DNA of 64,000 nucleotides from Flavobacterium covae (GTDB lineage Bacteria; Bacteroidota; Bacteroidia; Flavobacteriales; Flavobacteriaceae): NCBI GenBank assembly GCA_019565575.1, contig CP067379.1, positions 3,100,001 to 3,164,000 of the forward strand, read 5' to 3'. Shown piece by piece: positions 47,648 to 59,034 of this stretch (position 1 is its first letter; each line of letters starts with the position of its first letter). The notes under the pieces were generated by a model. It saw only the letters and a program-made list of their open reading frames with translations, ran no database searches and was not told where the DNA came from. The position numbers and the translations under genes were made by a program.

Positions 47648-48535
47648 TTAAAAACTAATTTGACTCCATTTGTTAATATTTGTAGGAGATAATTTACTTA
47701 ATGTTTCAACTAATTGATTAACTTCCATTTTAGGTCCACCAGAAAATATATTTAAAATTTCATCTGATTTAGTATCAAAAAAAACGCGAGTTAAATAAGC
47801 ATTTGGTCCAGATGTGGCTATTTCTTTTAAATTAAAAATAGCTTTTTGAATGGTTTCTTTGCTTTGTTTAGGATTTTCATTCATTCTATCTAACGCTCCT
47901 AAATGGTAGTCATAAGTCATTTTGCGATAAGGCGAAAAAGTTGGTGACAATATATCATTTACTAAGAAATAACGACTTTGTGGTGAGGTATTCCCCCATG
48001 CTTTTTCTTGTGTAACTTGTGCTTGTGCTACAATATTAGATGCTGTTTCGAAAGATTTTGTTCCTCCTTCTAGAGCAAAGGTATCTGCATCTATTCCAAT
48101 AATCATGTTAGCATAAAAAGCTACAACTGAGATGAGATTGGATTCGTAAGCGTTTGGGTTAAAAACTAAATTTTGAAATTCATTATAGGTGAAACTAAAT
48201 TCTTTATCATTGATATTTAAAATAGGGGTTGTATAGGTTGTATTGTATACAGGACGAGTAGCTGTAACTTGTAAGCTACCAGAAAATTGATTTACATTAT
48301 CGAAAGAAGTAATATTAAAGAAAAATGAACAATTGATTTTTTCATTTGATTTATAATTTTTATCTGTCCATTTTGTATTATTCATAAACTCTGTAAGTGA
48401 TTTTTTCAAAGTTTTAAATATTTGCTGATTAGTTCCTGTAACTTGACTTGTATTAAGTTCTACTATACAATTCAACTCCTGTGCATGATAGGAATTGAAG
48501 AAGAAATAGATAAATAAGATGAAAATTTTACGCAT
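47648..48535 (-). CDS. DUF4835 exported protein (PorD-like)
   Basis: 295 residues from ATG 48535, with a signal peptide MRKIFILFIYFFFNSYHAQ. The mature part (ELNCIVELNTSQVTG... FSFTYNEFQNLVFNPN... RMTYDYHLGALDRM) matches the DUF4835 family, conserved in Bacteroidetes between coaBC and recN. I recall family members being named type IX secretion protein PorD; not provable here. The start overlaps the coaBC stop (ATGCGTAA). Confidence 0.85.
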   Translation of the reverse strand: MRKIFILFIYFFFNSYHAQELNCIVELNTSQVTGTNQQIFKTLKKSLTEFMNNTKWTDKNYKSNEKINCSFFFNITSFDNVNQFSGSLQVTATRPVYNTTYTTPILNINDKEFSFTYNEFQNLVFNPNAYESNLISVVAFYANMIIGIDADTFALEGGTKSFETASNIVAQAQVTQEKAWGNTSPQSRYFLVNDILSPTFSPYRKMTYDYHLGALDRMNENPKQSKETIQKAIFNLKEIATSGPNAYLTRVFFDTKSDEILNIFSGGPKMEVNQLVETLSKLSPTNINKWSQISF

Positions 48536-49736
48536 AATGATTGACAATTTTATTTACTATATCCAAAGCTACTTCTTCTTTTGATTTCAGATTATGGGGT
48601 TCTATATGGAAGTTTTTATCAATAAAAGTGACTTTATTGGTAGGTTGTCCAAAACCAGCTCCTAAATCATTCAATGAATTTAATACAATTAAATCTAGAT
48701 TTTTTTCTGAATTTTTTGTTTTGCATGTTCAATTTCATTTTCCGTTTCTAAGGCGAACCCAATCAAGAATTGATTTTTTTTATTTCTCCCAAGAGAAGCT
48801 AATATGTCTTTTGTTTTTTCTAATTCTATTGTAAACGTTGGGTCGTTCTTTTTTATTTTTTGAGTGGCGATATTTTTAGGTTTGTAATCTGCTACTGCTG
48901 CTGCTGCGATGACTGCATCTGCTGTGTCATAATATTCAAGAGAGGCATTATACATATCTTCTGCTGAACGTACTCGTTTTATCTGAATTGTTTTGTTTTT
49001 AGGTTGAAGATGAGTAGGGCCTGTAACTAGCATTACTTGGGCTCCTAAATTGGCTGCGGCATCAGCTATATCAAATCCCATTTTTCCTGTTGAATGATTA
49101 CCTATAAATCGAACTGGATCTATAGCTTCATAAGTAGGTCCTGCGGTAACTAATATCTTTTTTCCTTTTAACGGTAATTTTCTTTCTAAATCTTTTTCAA
49201 TGAAAGCTATGATATTTTCAGGTTCAGCCATACGTCCTTCTCCAGATAAACCGCTTGCTAATTCGCCATTTTCAGCAGGTATCATAGTGTTTCCAAAACA
49301 TCTTAAAGCTTCAAAACTTGCTAAAGTAGAGGGATGTTTGTACATGTCTAAATCCATTGCTGGTGCAAAATATACTGGACATTTAGCAGATAAATAGGTT
49401 GCTAATAAAAGATTATCGCAATTTCCATTTACCATTTTAGACATTGTATTTGCAGTAGCTGGTGCTATAATCATAAGATCAGCCCATATCCCTAACTCTA
49501 CATGATTATTCCATAAAGCTGGAAGTATTTTCTTCATTAAAAAAATGGATATAAACAGGTTTTTTAGATAATGTTGAGAGGGTTAACGGAGTAACAAAAT
49601 CAACAGAAGCAGGTGTCATAATTACTTGAACCTGAGCACCTGCTTTTATTAAAAGTCTTACTAATGAAGCCGACTTATAAGCGGCAATTCCACCAGTTAC
49701 GCCTAGTATTACTTTTTTACCACTTAAAACCGACAT
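48528..49736 (-). CDS. coaBC: phosphopantothenoylcysteine decarboxylase / phosphopantothenate-cysteine ligase (frame interrupted)
   Basis: About 402 residues. CoaC half: VILGVTGGIAAYKSASLVRL, WNNHVELGIWADLMIIAPAT and PAMDLDMYKHP. CoaB half: KKILVTAGPTYEAIDPVRFI, NHSTGKMG, AAVADYKPK and a C-terminal NKVTFIDKN. Two shifts: an extra T near 49518 and a missing A near 48706. Both CoA reactions are essential. Follows rpoZ by 14 bases. Confidence 0.94.
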
Positions 49737-49750
49737 GTTATAAGCCTATA

Positions 49751-50064
49751 TTATTTAGTATTTTTATGATAGATTTTTCCTTCTAACCACTCTTGTACTG
49801 CTAAAGCATGTGGTTTTGGTAATCTTTCATAAAATTTAGAAACTTCTATTTGTTCTTTATTTTCAAAAATTTCTTCAAGACTATCATTATAAGTAGCAAA
49901 TTCGTCTAATTTTTCTATTAATTCTTTTTGATCTCAGAATTAATTTGATTAGCTCTTCTTGCCATAATTGTGATAGCTTCATAGATATTTCCGGTTGGTT
50001 CTTCAATTTTGTTTTTATTATAAGTAACCGTGTTAACTGGAGCTGTTGTCTTTTTTAAATCCAT
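49751..50064 (-). CDS. rpoZ: RNA polymerase omega subunit (frame interrupted)
   Basis: 104 residues after restoring one A in the run at about 49923-49928. Start MDLKKTTAPVNTVTYNKNKI; the Rpb6/omega signature GNIYEAITIMARRANQI; then EIFENKEQIEVSKFYERLPK and AVQEWLEGKIYHKN, the Bacteroidetes-type ending. Its place between bamD and coaBC is the standard flavobacterial order. Without correction the frame stops after SEIKKN. Confidence 0.9.
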
Positions 50065-50073
50065 TCTAATATC

Positions 50074-50868
50074 CTATTTTTGAAATTGTTGTAAATCCTT
50101 TTCTATACGAACCAACATTTGATCCGCTTCTTTTTTAAAACTTGAATCTGTTTTAAATTTCATTAATCCATTATAAGCTATTCGAGCTTCTTTTAAACGT
50201 TCTTCCATCTTACTAGGAATACTATTTATTGCTAATTTATAAGAAGAATCTAGTTTATAGAATAATGCTTTTTCTTTATAAGTTGTTCCTGGATAATCTA
50301 TTAAGAAATTATCAAATGCTTTTAAAGCTGCTTTATAATCTGAAATGGTATTATACTGCTTTGCTATTTCGAATGCTTTTTTTTCTAATTTTTGTTCTAA
50401 TTCTAAAACCACTTTATTTGCTTCTGATAGGTATGTTGAACTAGGATACTTATTAATAAATTCTTGCATTTTTGAAATGGCTTTTTCAGTATCTGCTTGA
50501 TCTAACGAATAAACAGGTGATAACTCTGAGTAAGCCTTAGCTCCTAAGAATGCTGATTCTTCTGCATTTTTACTTTTAGGATATAAAGCGCTGAAACTTT
50601 CAAACTGATAACCTGCTAGATAATATTGTTCTGTTATAAAATATGATTTAGCAAACATATAGTAAAGATCCTCAGCTTCTGATTTTCCTCTATACACGGG
50701 AGCTATTTGTTCAAAAAGACGAATAGCCTTAGTATATTTCTTTTGCTCATACTTATGAGTGGCAGCTGTTAATTTTACAGCTGGATCCTCTGATTTTAAT
50801 GCTTTTTGATATTCACTACAAGAAGCTAACAGCATTGCAGATAAAATACCGCTTATATATTTATTCAT
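50074..50868 (-). CDS. bamD: outer-membrane assembly lipoprotein BamD
   Basis: 264 residues. Lipoprotein signal ending SAMLLASCSEYQ with lipobox Cys at 17, then five TPR-like helical repeats (KYTKAIRLFEQIAPVYRG, YYLAGYQFESFSALYPKSKN, SDYKAALKAFDNFLIDYP). It is the essential partner of BamA in beta-barrel insertion. Lies ten bases upstream of rpoZ. Frame intact. Confidence 0.93.
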   Translation of the reverse strand: MNKYISGILSAMLLASCSEYQKALKSEDPAVKLTAATHKYEQKKYTKAIRLFEQIAPVYRGKSEAEDLYYMFAKSYFITEQYYLAGYQFESFSALYPKSKNAEESAFLGAKAYSELSPVYSLDQADTEKAISKMQEFINKYPSSTYLSEANKVVLELEQKLEKKAFEIAKQYNTISDYKAALKAFDNFLIDYPGTTYKEKALFYKLDSSYKLAINSIPSKMEERLKEARIAYNGLMKFKTDSSFKKEADQMLVRIEKDLQQFQK

Positions 50869-50978
50869 AAAAATTCACCAACTTTTTTCAAAGACTTATT
50901 AGAATACCACAAAACACTCTCAAAAGTCAGAGTGCAAAGTTAATTATTAATTTTTTACTTCAAAACTTTATTTTTCTG

Positions 50979-51860
50979 CTATTTAGTCAATTGTTTTGTA
51001 AACGCATCTAAACGATTAGCTAAATCTTCATTTACATTCACTAAAGGTAAACGTAACGTATTTTCAGATAAGCCTAAAGATTTGAAAATTTCTTTTACTC
51101 CTCCTGGATTTCCTTGCTCAAAAATCATATCTATGCTATCCATTAATTTATAGTGTAAAGCATACGCCTCATCTACTTTTCTTTTCAGTCCTAAACGTAC
51201 CATTTCTGAAAATTCTTTTGGATAACCTTCTCCTATTACGGATATTACACCAGCTCCACCTGCTAGTACCATTGGTAAAGTTATCATATCATCTCCTGAA
51301 ATAACCAAGAAATCCTTAGGTAGTAATTGTATTAATTTCATCGCTTGCACTATATCTCCTGCTGCTTCTTTTATACCTATCACGTTTTTACATTCATTAG
51401 CAATACGCAAAACGGTATTGGGTTGCATATTACTTGATGTTCTCCCTGGTACATTATATAAAATAACAGGAAGAGGAGAAGCCTCTGCCACCATTTTAAA
51501 ATGTTGAAAAATCCCTTCTTGTGTAGGTTTATTATAGTAAGGCGAAACTGACAAGATAGCATTAAAAGATGACAAATCACGTGTTTTTAACTCTTCTACT
51601 ACTTTCATTGTATTATTTCCTCCTACTCCTAAAACCAGAGGCAATCTACCTGCATTAGCTGCAACGATAGTATTTATTACTAATTCTTTTTCTTCTGATG
51701 ACAAAGTAGCTGATTCTGCGGTAGTTCCTAATACTACCAAATACTCTACTCCTCCTTCAATAACGTAATTAACTATTCTTGTTAATGCTTGCACATCTAC
51801 CGAAAAATCTTTTTTAAAAGGTGTTATCAAAGCTACACCCGTACCTATGAATGATTGCAT
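50979..51860 (-). CDS. dapA: 4-hydroxy-tetrahydrodipicolinate synthase
   Basis: 293 residues. A TIM-barrel aldolase condensing pyruvate and aspartate semialdehyde toward lysine and diaminopimelate. [13 protein letters not shown] is the TT loop, [11 protein letters not shown] holds the catalytic Tyr, and [11 protein letters not shown] the Schiff-base Lys. Frame intact; full length. Separated from the DUF6913 gene by only four bases. Confidence 0.95.
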   Translation of the reverse strand: MQSFIGTGVALITPFKKDFSVDVQALTRIVNYVIEGGVEYLVVLGTTAESATLSSEEKELVINTIVAANAGRLPLVLGVGGNNTMKVVEELKTRDLSSFNAILSVSPYYNKPTQEGIFQHFKMVAEASPLPVILYNVPGRTSSNMQPNTVLRIANECKNVIGIKEAAGDIVQAMKLIQLLPKDFLVISGDDMITLPMVLAGGAGVISVIGEGYPKEFSEMVRLGLKRKVDEAYALHYKLMDSIDMIFEQGNPGGVKEIFKSLGLSENTLRLPLVNVNEDLANRLDAFTKQLTK

Positions 51861-51864
51861 TTTA

Positions 51865-52381
51865 TTATATTCTTTTTAAAATTTTTAAATATTTAACTAA
51901 TTCTTCTAGAAAAATCTTGAAATTTTGAGCATTTGTATTTATTATCAAATGATTTAACCTTTTATCTATTGTTGAAAAACCTACCTTAAATAAGGCTTTT
52001 GAGTTGTGTGTAACTAATAACAAAGGTGCTTTTTCTACATCATAATAACTTATTAACAGATCAAAAGGGGTATATATAAATTCATTAACAAACGGAGCCG
52101 AAAATTGTCCATTCCAGTTAATATCTTTAAAAGAAAAAGTGGGCAAAGTTAAATTTACCTTTTTTTCTAACGGATCTCTATAAACTAACACTTTAATATT
52201 ATCTCGTTTAAACCCTTTATTTATCAATTCATTTATGAGTTCTTCTTTTTAAAAGAGTAAGAATCTTCTAATAAAAGCCCTACTTTTTTGACAGAATTAA
52301 CTAATAAAGTATCTTTTACGGGTTGTAAAGTAGAATTTAATATTTTTTTAACGATAATGCTTTTATATAGTTTATAAACAT
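51865..52381 (-). CDS. DUF6913 protein (frame interrupted)
   Basis: About 172 residues if two missing A residues are restored (in runs near 52363 and 52248). From ATG 52381: [18 protein letters not shown], then [20 protein letters not shown] and the clean C-terminal part [11 protein letters not shown]... [11 protein letters not shown]... [20 protein letters not shown]. This family precedes dapA in many flavobacteria. Function unknown. Confidence 0.72.
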
Positions 52382-52481
52382 ATTATTTTTGTCGTCTTGT
52401 TTCTTTTGAAACGAATTAATGTTAACAAGCTTTAAATAGTATATTAAATACTAGGTAAAAGTATAAAAAGAGTAGGAATAA

Positions 52482-53234
52482 ATGAAACATTTTGGTTTAA
52501 TTTTAACGTTAATAACGTTTAGCTTTGCTACAGGTGCTCAAAATGTAGTAACAGAAATTCATGGTAAACAAATTAAGGTGGAAGCTAGTGTAGGTAGTAT
52601 TCAGGAATATGAAACCTTAATTTTACCTTACAGGCAACAAATAAACAAAGATCTAGACAAAGTACTAGCTTACAATCCTCAATTGTTAGACAAAACAAAA
52701 GGAACAAAATTCCAAAGTAATATTGGCGATTTATTTGCTGAAATTATATTGGAAAGAAGTAGTCAAGTACTAAAAGAAAGAGAAAATAAAGTGGCTGACA
52801 TCTCAGTTTTAAACAGTGGAGGAATAAGAACTGTTATTCCTCTAGGAAATGTGACGGCTAGAAACGCTTTTGAAGTAATGCCTTTTGAAAATGCAGCTAT
52901 GATTTTAGAAGTGAAAGGAGATGTTATTTTAGACTTTATTAATTTCTTTATTAAAGAAAAAAAACCACATCCTTTTGCAGGAATGACTTTTTCTATAACG
53001 GCTGACAACAAACCTAAAGATATTAAAATAGGTAAAAATAATTTAGATTTAGAAAAAACTTACTATGTAGCAGCCAATGACTATTTAGCTAGTGGTGGCG
53101 ATCGAATGGAATTTTTCTTAAGAGCTACTCGCAAAATATCTATTGATTATAAATTAAGAGATATGCTAATTGACTATTTTGATTCAGTAGATATTGTAAA
53201 AGTTCCACAAATTATTAAAGTTACTCAAGAATAA
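52482..53234 (+). CDS. 5'-nucleotidase C-terminal-domain exported protein
   Basis: 250 residues. A signal peptide (MKHFGLILTLITFSFATGAQ), then the substrate-binding domain of the UshA/5'-nucleotidase family: IGDLFAEIILERSSQVL, VLNSGGIRTVIPLGNVTARN, FEVMPFENAAMILEV and VAANDYLASGGDRM. The metallophosphatase half is encoded separately, 20 bases downstream, so the pair acts as a split 5'-nucleotidase in the periplasm. Frame intact. Confidence 0.9.
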   Translation: MKHFGLILTLITFSFATGAQNVVTEIHGKQIKVEASVGSIQEYETLILPYRQQINKDLDKVLAYNPQLLDKTKGTKFQSNIGDLFAEIILERSSQVLKERENKVADISVLNSGGIRTVIPLGNVTARNAFEVMPFENAAMILEVKGDVILDFINFFIKEKKPHPFAGMTFSITADNKPKDIKIGKNNLDLEKTYYVAANDYLASGGDRMEFFLRATRKISIDYKLRDMLIDYFDSVDIVKVPQIIKVTQE

Positions 53235-53253
53235 CACTTAAAGAAAAGAGATT

Positions 53254-54176
53254 ATGAAAAGAAGAGATTTTTTAAAAAAATACAGTTGCTAGTTCTACTT
53301 TATTAGGATTAGGAGGTTTATCTTTAAGTAGCTTTAATACAGCTGGTTCTTTACGAAAACTTACTATTTTACATACTAATGACACACATAGCCAAATAGA
53401 TCCTTTTCCTGGAAGGACATCCTAAAAATCCAAACCTAGGAGGAGTTGCAAGAAGGGCTGCCCTCATTAGCCAAATTCGCAAAGAAGAAGATCATGTATT
53501 ATTATTAGATGCAGGCGATATTTTTCAAGGTACACCATATTTTAATTACTACGGAGGAGAGATTGAGTTCAAAGTTATGAGCATGATGAAATATGACCTT
53601 GCTACGATAGGTAATCATGATTTCGACAATGGCATTACAGGATTATATGGGCAATTACCTAACGCTTCTTTTGAGTTTGTTTGTGCTAATTATGATTTTA
53701 AAAACACTATATTAGATACACATATCAAACCTTATAAAATCTTTGAAAAAGCAGGAATTAAAATAGGAATATTTGGTTTAGGAGTAGAACTATATGGTTT
53801 AGTAGATCCTAGGTATTACAAAGAGACTAAATACCTAGATCCTGTAGAAATAGCAAATGATATAACGAAAAAACTAAAAGAGGTTGAAAAATGTGATTTA
53901 GTCATTTGTTTATCCCATTTAGGTTTTGAGTATAAAAATGAACCAGAAAGAATTTCAGACATCAACTTAGCAAAAAAAACAAAGAATATTGATTTAATTA
54001 TTGGAGGTCATACACATACTTTCCTAGATAAACCTGTAATTGAAAGAAATTTAGATGACAAAGAAGTCTTAATTAATCAAGTAGGCGCTTATGGTATTAA
54101 TTTAGGTCGTATTGACTTTTATATAGATGATCAAAAAAACATAGCTCCAGGAACAGGAAGAAAAATCGTTATATAA
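53254..54176 (+). CDS. 5'-nucleotidase-type metallophosphatase (frame interrupted)
   Basis: About 306 residues. A twin-arginine-like start MKRRDFLKNTVASSTLLGLG; then the calcineurin-like metal motifs LTILHTNDTHSQ, LLLDAGDIFQGTPYF, TIGNHDFDNG and LIIGGHTHTF. Two extra bases split it: one A near 53280 and one G near 53415. It supplies the catalytic half missing from the neighbouring gene. Confidence 0.9.
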
Positions 54177-54256
54177 AATGGTTACGATAGGCATTCTTTA
54201 GTCTCTACTGAAGACAATTACTTTATTATTTAAAAAAGAAATAGCCTAATAATAAA

Positions 54257-54295
54257 ATAAACCCCGTCTTGATTTTTTTCAAAAACGGGGTTTAT
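54257..54295. terminator. rho-independent terminator
   Basis: Stem ATAAACCCCGT / ACGGGGTTTAT with a T/A-rich 17-base loop, 80 bases after the metallophosphatase stop. Confidence 0.85.
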
Positions 54296-54311
54296 AGATT
54301 TAATACCTTTT

Positions 54312-54530
54312 AAATTTAAAATATACTGGATTAAAAAGTAAAATTCTTGATCTCTTTTTTCATTTTAAAACATCCAGTTTATCTCTCCGTAAGGAGGAAT
54401 CTCATAATAAACATTATGTAATTTCTCCCTTTGGTCGGAATGAAAAAGATTTCGAACTTTTTGAACAGTCTCAAGGTTAAAAAATTATTATTATGAGGAA
54501 ATTTCAAAGTTTAAATGGTATAAGAAAGAT
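54312..54530 (-). repeat. dispersed repeat plus an inverted copy of the ~157-bp mobile repeat
   Basis: 54312-54370 is the inverted form of the repeat at 27157-27212. 54371-54530 is a minus-strand copy of the array unit of 25.4-27.0 kb: GGAGGAATCTCATAAT, TTTCTCCCTTTGGTCG, TTCGAACTTTTTGAACAGTC and TATTATGAGGAAATTTCAAA occur in mirrored order. Fills the gap between two convergent genes. Confidence 0.7.
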
Positions 54531-54569
54531 ACTTTAAAAAAAGAAAAAGAATTACAAATCATTTTCTTT

Positions 54570-55692
54570 TTAATTAATGATTTCTTTATAAATATTTTCA
54601 TAAATAGGCACTATATTTTCTACGGAAAATAATTTGGCTGTTTCAAAAGCTTTTCTTTTAAATTCGTTTAGCACATCATCATTTGAAAGAATTTTAAGAG
54701 CATTTTGAGCCATATCATCTATATCTCCAACCGAACTTAAAAAACCTGAAACACCATTTATATTAACTTCTGGCAAACCACCTGAATCGCTTGATATGAC
54801 AGGTACTTTATTAGCCATAGCTTCTAATGCTGCCAATCCAAAACTTTCTGTATCAGAAGGTAATAAAAACAGATCTGAATAACATAAGATCTGACTAATT
54901 TCATGACTGTTCCCAAAAAAAAATAACTTTTTCTTCAATACCTAATTCTCTACAAAGCCATTCTGCCTTTTCTTTTTCAGGTCCATCACCCACCATCATC
55001 AGTTTAGCAGGTATTTTTTCTTGTATTTTATAAAAAACTTTAATAACATCAGGTATTTTTTTAACTTTTCTAAAATTACTAATATGGGTAATAATTTTCT
55101 CTTCTGGTGTAGCCATTACAGACCTCTTACAAATTAGATTCTGAGCTTCTATTTCTTCTATTTCTATAAAATTAGGGACTACTTTTATTTCTTTTGTTAC
55201 ATCAAAATATTTCAACGTATCTTCTTTTAAGCTTTTTGAGACAGATGTTACTACATCTGACTTATTGATACTAAAAGTAACAGCTGGTTTATAGTAAGGA
55301 TGGTTTCCTACTAAGGTTATATCTGTACCGTGCAATGTGGTAACCATTGGCAGATTAATTCCTTCTTCTTTTAAGATCTGTTTGGCCATATAACCCGCAT
55401 AAGCATGAGGTATAGCATAATGTACATGTAATATATCTATTTTATAAAGTTTTACCATATCTACTAGTTTACTCGAAAGAGCTAATTCATAGGGTTGGTA
55501 ATGAAATAATGGATATTCAGGCACATTTACTTCATGATAATGTACATTATGATTCAAAAGTGCCAAACGCACAGGTTGACGATAGGTAATAAAATGAATT
55601 TCATGACCTCGGCGAGCCAACTCTAAACCTAATTCTGTTGCTACTACACCGCTACCTCCAAATGTTGGATAACAAACTATTGCTATTTTCAT
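54570..55692 (-). CDS. bshA: N-acetyl-alpha-D-glucosaminyl L-malate synthase BshA (frame interrupted)
   Basis: About 373 residues. GT-B glycosyltransferase, first step of bacillithiol synthesis (UDP-GlcNAc plus L-malate). Start MKIAIVCYPTFGGSGVVATE, then HVHYAIPHAYAGYMA, THISNFRKVKKIPDVIKVF and the donor-binding SDLFLLPSDTESFGLAALEA. One extra base near 54918 (A run) splits the frame at VIFFGNSHEI. Implies bacillithiol as the main low-mass thiol. Confidence 0.9.
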
Positions 55693-55803
55693 AAATAATG
55701 AAAAATATTATTATTCTAAAAATTGTTCTACTCTTTCACCTAATCTTTATGGTGTTAACAAACTAATAGGAGTAGATATTTTTTAAAAATTATTAAAAAA
55801 ATG

Positions 55804-55930
55804 AGGTTGTCCAAAAAGTAATAAATCAACATACAGTTTTTTACTCCGACGAAGGAGGAGCCTCATTCAATATTATGTAATTCCTCCCTTTGGTCGAAAT
55901 GATAAGATTTCGAACTTTTTGGACAGTCTC
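55804..55930. repeat. MITE with 17-bp inverted ends
   Basis: 127 bp. Left end GAGGTTGTCCAAAAAGT, right end ACTTTTTGGACAGTCTC; the inverse of the right end differs at two of 17 bases. The interior shares GGAGGAGCCTCAT and CCTCCCTTTGGTCGAAATGA with the tandem array, so this is a complete single copy of that family. Confidence 0.8.
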
Positions 55931-55937
55931 AAAAAAA

Positions 55938-55970
55938 AATTCGTAAAGTAAATTTATTACTTTACGAATT
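55938..55970 (-). terminator. terminator of the GH3 fusion gene
   Basis: 14-bp perfect stem AATTCGTAAAGTAA / TTACTTTACGAATT with a 5-base loop, 48 bases past the gene end. Confidence 0.75.
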
Positions 55971-56017
55971 TACTATATTTTAAAAAATTAAATACTAGTT
56001 TCACTAAATATTAACGA

Positions 56018-59000
56018 TTAATCAAGAATTGAATCATAAACTATTTGTTGAATTTTTTTCTCTTGTATTTTCTTTTGCTAGTTTATTTGGGGCATTACTA
56101 TCAGGAAAAGTTCTATTGGATAAGAATATATAAATGAGTTCTTTTTCTGGATCAGCCCAAGTCATAGTACCAGTAAAACCTGTATGTCCAAAACTAGTTA
56201 TTGATGCACATCCACAAGTTGGGCTTTCCCCTTTTAATTGAGGTTTATCAAACCCTATTCCTCTTCTATTTCCCTCAGTACAAAAATAACAAGTATTGAA
56301 ATCGTCCATTGTTTTAGAAGAAAAAAAACTGAATTCCTCCGTAACTTCCCTTATTCAAGTAAAGCTGCATCATTTTTGCAATATCACTCGCATTTGAAAA
56401 TACCCCTGCATGACCTGCTACGCCTCCTTGCATAGCTGCAGCCATATCATGTACATATCCTTGAATTATATCCTGACGAAAATAAGTATCTCTTTCTGTG
56501 GGTGGTATTTGATCTATTTCTATTTTTTTCAAAGGATTATACATCGTATAATTCATTCCCATTTTTGAAAAGAAATTTTCATTTGCCAATTTATCTAAGG
56601 TGGTATTATGATTTGTTTCTAAATATTCTTTTAACAAAATAAAGGTAAAATCGCTGTATTTATATTCTTTTTTAGGTAATAACGGACTTTTTAATATTTT
56701 GGATATAATTGAATCTTTATAACTGTCTATTAAAAATAAACTTTCAGATACTTGTGTTGTAAAACCTTCTGTTTCTGTTTGACGATATAATTTTTCTGAT
56801 GGTTTTTTAGTAAGTGAATCAATTGTTTTTTTATAGAAAGGTTCCCAGGGTTTTAATCGTGCATAGTGTGACAGTAAATCTTTAAAAAAAATAGAATCTT
56901 TGTTTGTTCCTCTTGCTTTAGGAAGCATTTCCCCTAAACGGGTTTCTAAATTTATCTTTCCTTTATCATAATCAATCATTACATTGGGTAAAGTACCTAT
57001 AATTTTAGATAAAGATGCAATATCGTAAACATCTGTATTTTTAACTTTTGAATCTTGTTCATAGGTGTGATAACCGAATGATTTATGATAAATTATTTTT
57101 CCTTTTCTTGCAACTAAAATTTGTGCTCCTGGTGTTATTTTATCATCAATTGCTTTTTTAACTATATCATCAATTTGTTTTAATTTATTAGAACTCATCC
57201 CTACTCCTTCTGGGACAGAAAAGCCTAATCTATCAATTTTTTCGGTAGAGAGCCCTTCTCCTACCTTAAAATATTCTTTAATAGAAACAGGCAATTTACC
57301 TTTTGATTCTATTGCTCCAAAAATTAATTCAGCTGAAATAGTTTGTGGTATATCCCCATTTTGGTAGCTAACTATTAGTCCTTCTATATTGTCAAAGGAT
57401 TTAATTTTAAGCAATGTGTATGGTTTCACGAAAACATCTAGGATTACATCGTTTTGAGCTGCTATTTTTTCTAACCAAAGTAAATCTTTTTCAGAAAAAT
57501 CATGTTTACGCCATGCTTTATCCGACTTATGGTATCCTATAATTACCGTATTAAATTCTTTTAAATTAATTAAAAGACTATCTAGATTTTTTTCTTCCAT
57601 TTCTTGTACTTCTGCATATTTTTTCAATGTGTTCAAGAAGACAGTACTCGAATCATCTCCTAATTTTACGTAGGCAATTTTAGCTTTTGTTAGATCTTTT
57701 ATAGGTAATAGAGAATGTTCATTTTTTAAAACCGTAATTGCGTTTTCAAATAATTTATATTGTAATTTATTACCTTCTGGAGCATTTAAATCATTAGACA
57801 ACCCTACTAAATCTATAGGCTTATACTGGTGTAAACCTGCTTTATATTTATAACTTAAAATCTTTTTTACAGAATGTTCTAGACGATCATCTGTAATTAT
57901 TTTATCGTTATAGGCTTGTGTAAATTTAGTAATGGCTGCTGGAACATCTTCTGCAAATAACATAATATCATTGCCTGCTAAGAAGGCTTCTAAATCTATA
58001 TCGCCTGGTTTTTTAAAACTACTTGCTCCTTTCATATTAAGAGCATCTGTAAAAATCAATCCTTTAAAGTCTAATTCTTTCTTTAAAATATTTGTTACTA
58101 TATTATAAGAAGTAGAAGAAGGATAATTTTGACGTTCTTCTAAACTTGGCACATTTAAATGAGCTACCATAACAGAAGATAATCCCAAGTTGAACATTTT
58201 TTTATAAGGATATAATTCAACTGAGTCTATGCGTTCTTTTGTAAAGTTTACGACGGGCAAGGTATGATGAGAATCTGTTTCCGTATCGCCATGACCAGGA
58301 AAATGTTTTCCTGTAGCAAATATGCCTTGACTTTGAATTCCTTTCATTAAGGCTACTGCTCGCTTGGTTACCTCTTCTCTATTTTCCCCAAAAGAGCGAT
58401 TTCCTATAATGGGGTTATTAGGATTTGTATTAATATCAATTACAGGAGCAAAATTAAACTGTAATCCCATTCTTTTGGTTTCCTTAGCCATTCTTTCTCC
58501 TAATTGTTCTATTAATTTCATATCTTGAACAGCACCTAAAGTCATATTCCAAGGATAAGCATAAGTAGAATCTAATCGCATATTAAGTCCCCACTCTGCA
58601 TCATTACCTACAAAAGGGGGTATTTTAGAATTTGCTTGAAAACGATTTGTTAATTTTGCTTGACGCATTGGACCTCCTTGAAAGAAAATTAGTCCTCCTA
58701 TTTTATAATTCTTTATAAGTTTATCTAATGCGTTAAAATGAACTGTATCTTTATTAGAATACGCTGCAACCATAAAAAGTTGTCCTAATTTTTCTTCAAA
58801 ACTTAACGAATTATAGATACTATCAACCCATTGACGTTCCCCTGTTAATTCGTTAAATAGATTGAATCCTTCCTTAGTAGGATCTATAAATTTTTGAATT
58901 ACAGGTATATTTTTTGTTTCTGTCATAACAGTGCCTTGTCTTTTACGATTTTTTATAACCGCACATTGCATCATTAATAAAGCTATTACAGAAAAGAATA

Positions 59001-59025
59001 AATACTTAAAAATAGAAAACTTCAT
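56018..59025 (-). CDS. GH3 beta-N-acetylhexosaminidase fused to a class C beta-lactamase-like serine hydrolase (frame interrupted)
   Basis: About 1001 residues. Lipoprotein signal (FSVIALLMMQCAV). Residues ~60-400 are GH3 with the NagZ motif KHFPGHGDTETDSHHTLPVV and nucleophile FKGLIFTDALNMKGAS; ~400-590 the GH3 C-terminal domain; ~610-1001 a serine hydrolase with SxxK in VYDIASLSKIIG, YKYSDF as the YxN-like motif and GHTGFTGTM near the end. Indels near 56318 and in the A7 run near 56060; correction gives a stop at 56018. A cell-wall recycling or hydrolysis role is likely. Confidence 0.9.
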
Positions 59026-59034
59026 GTTTATTGA

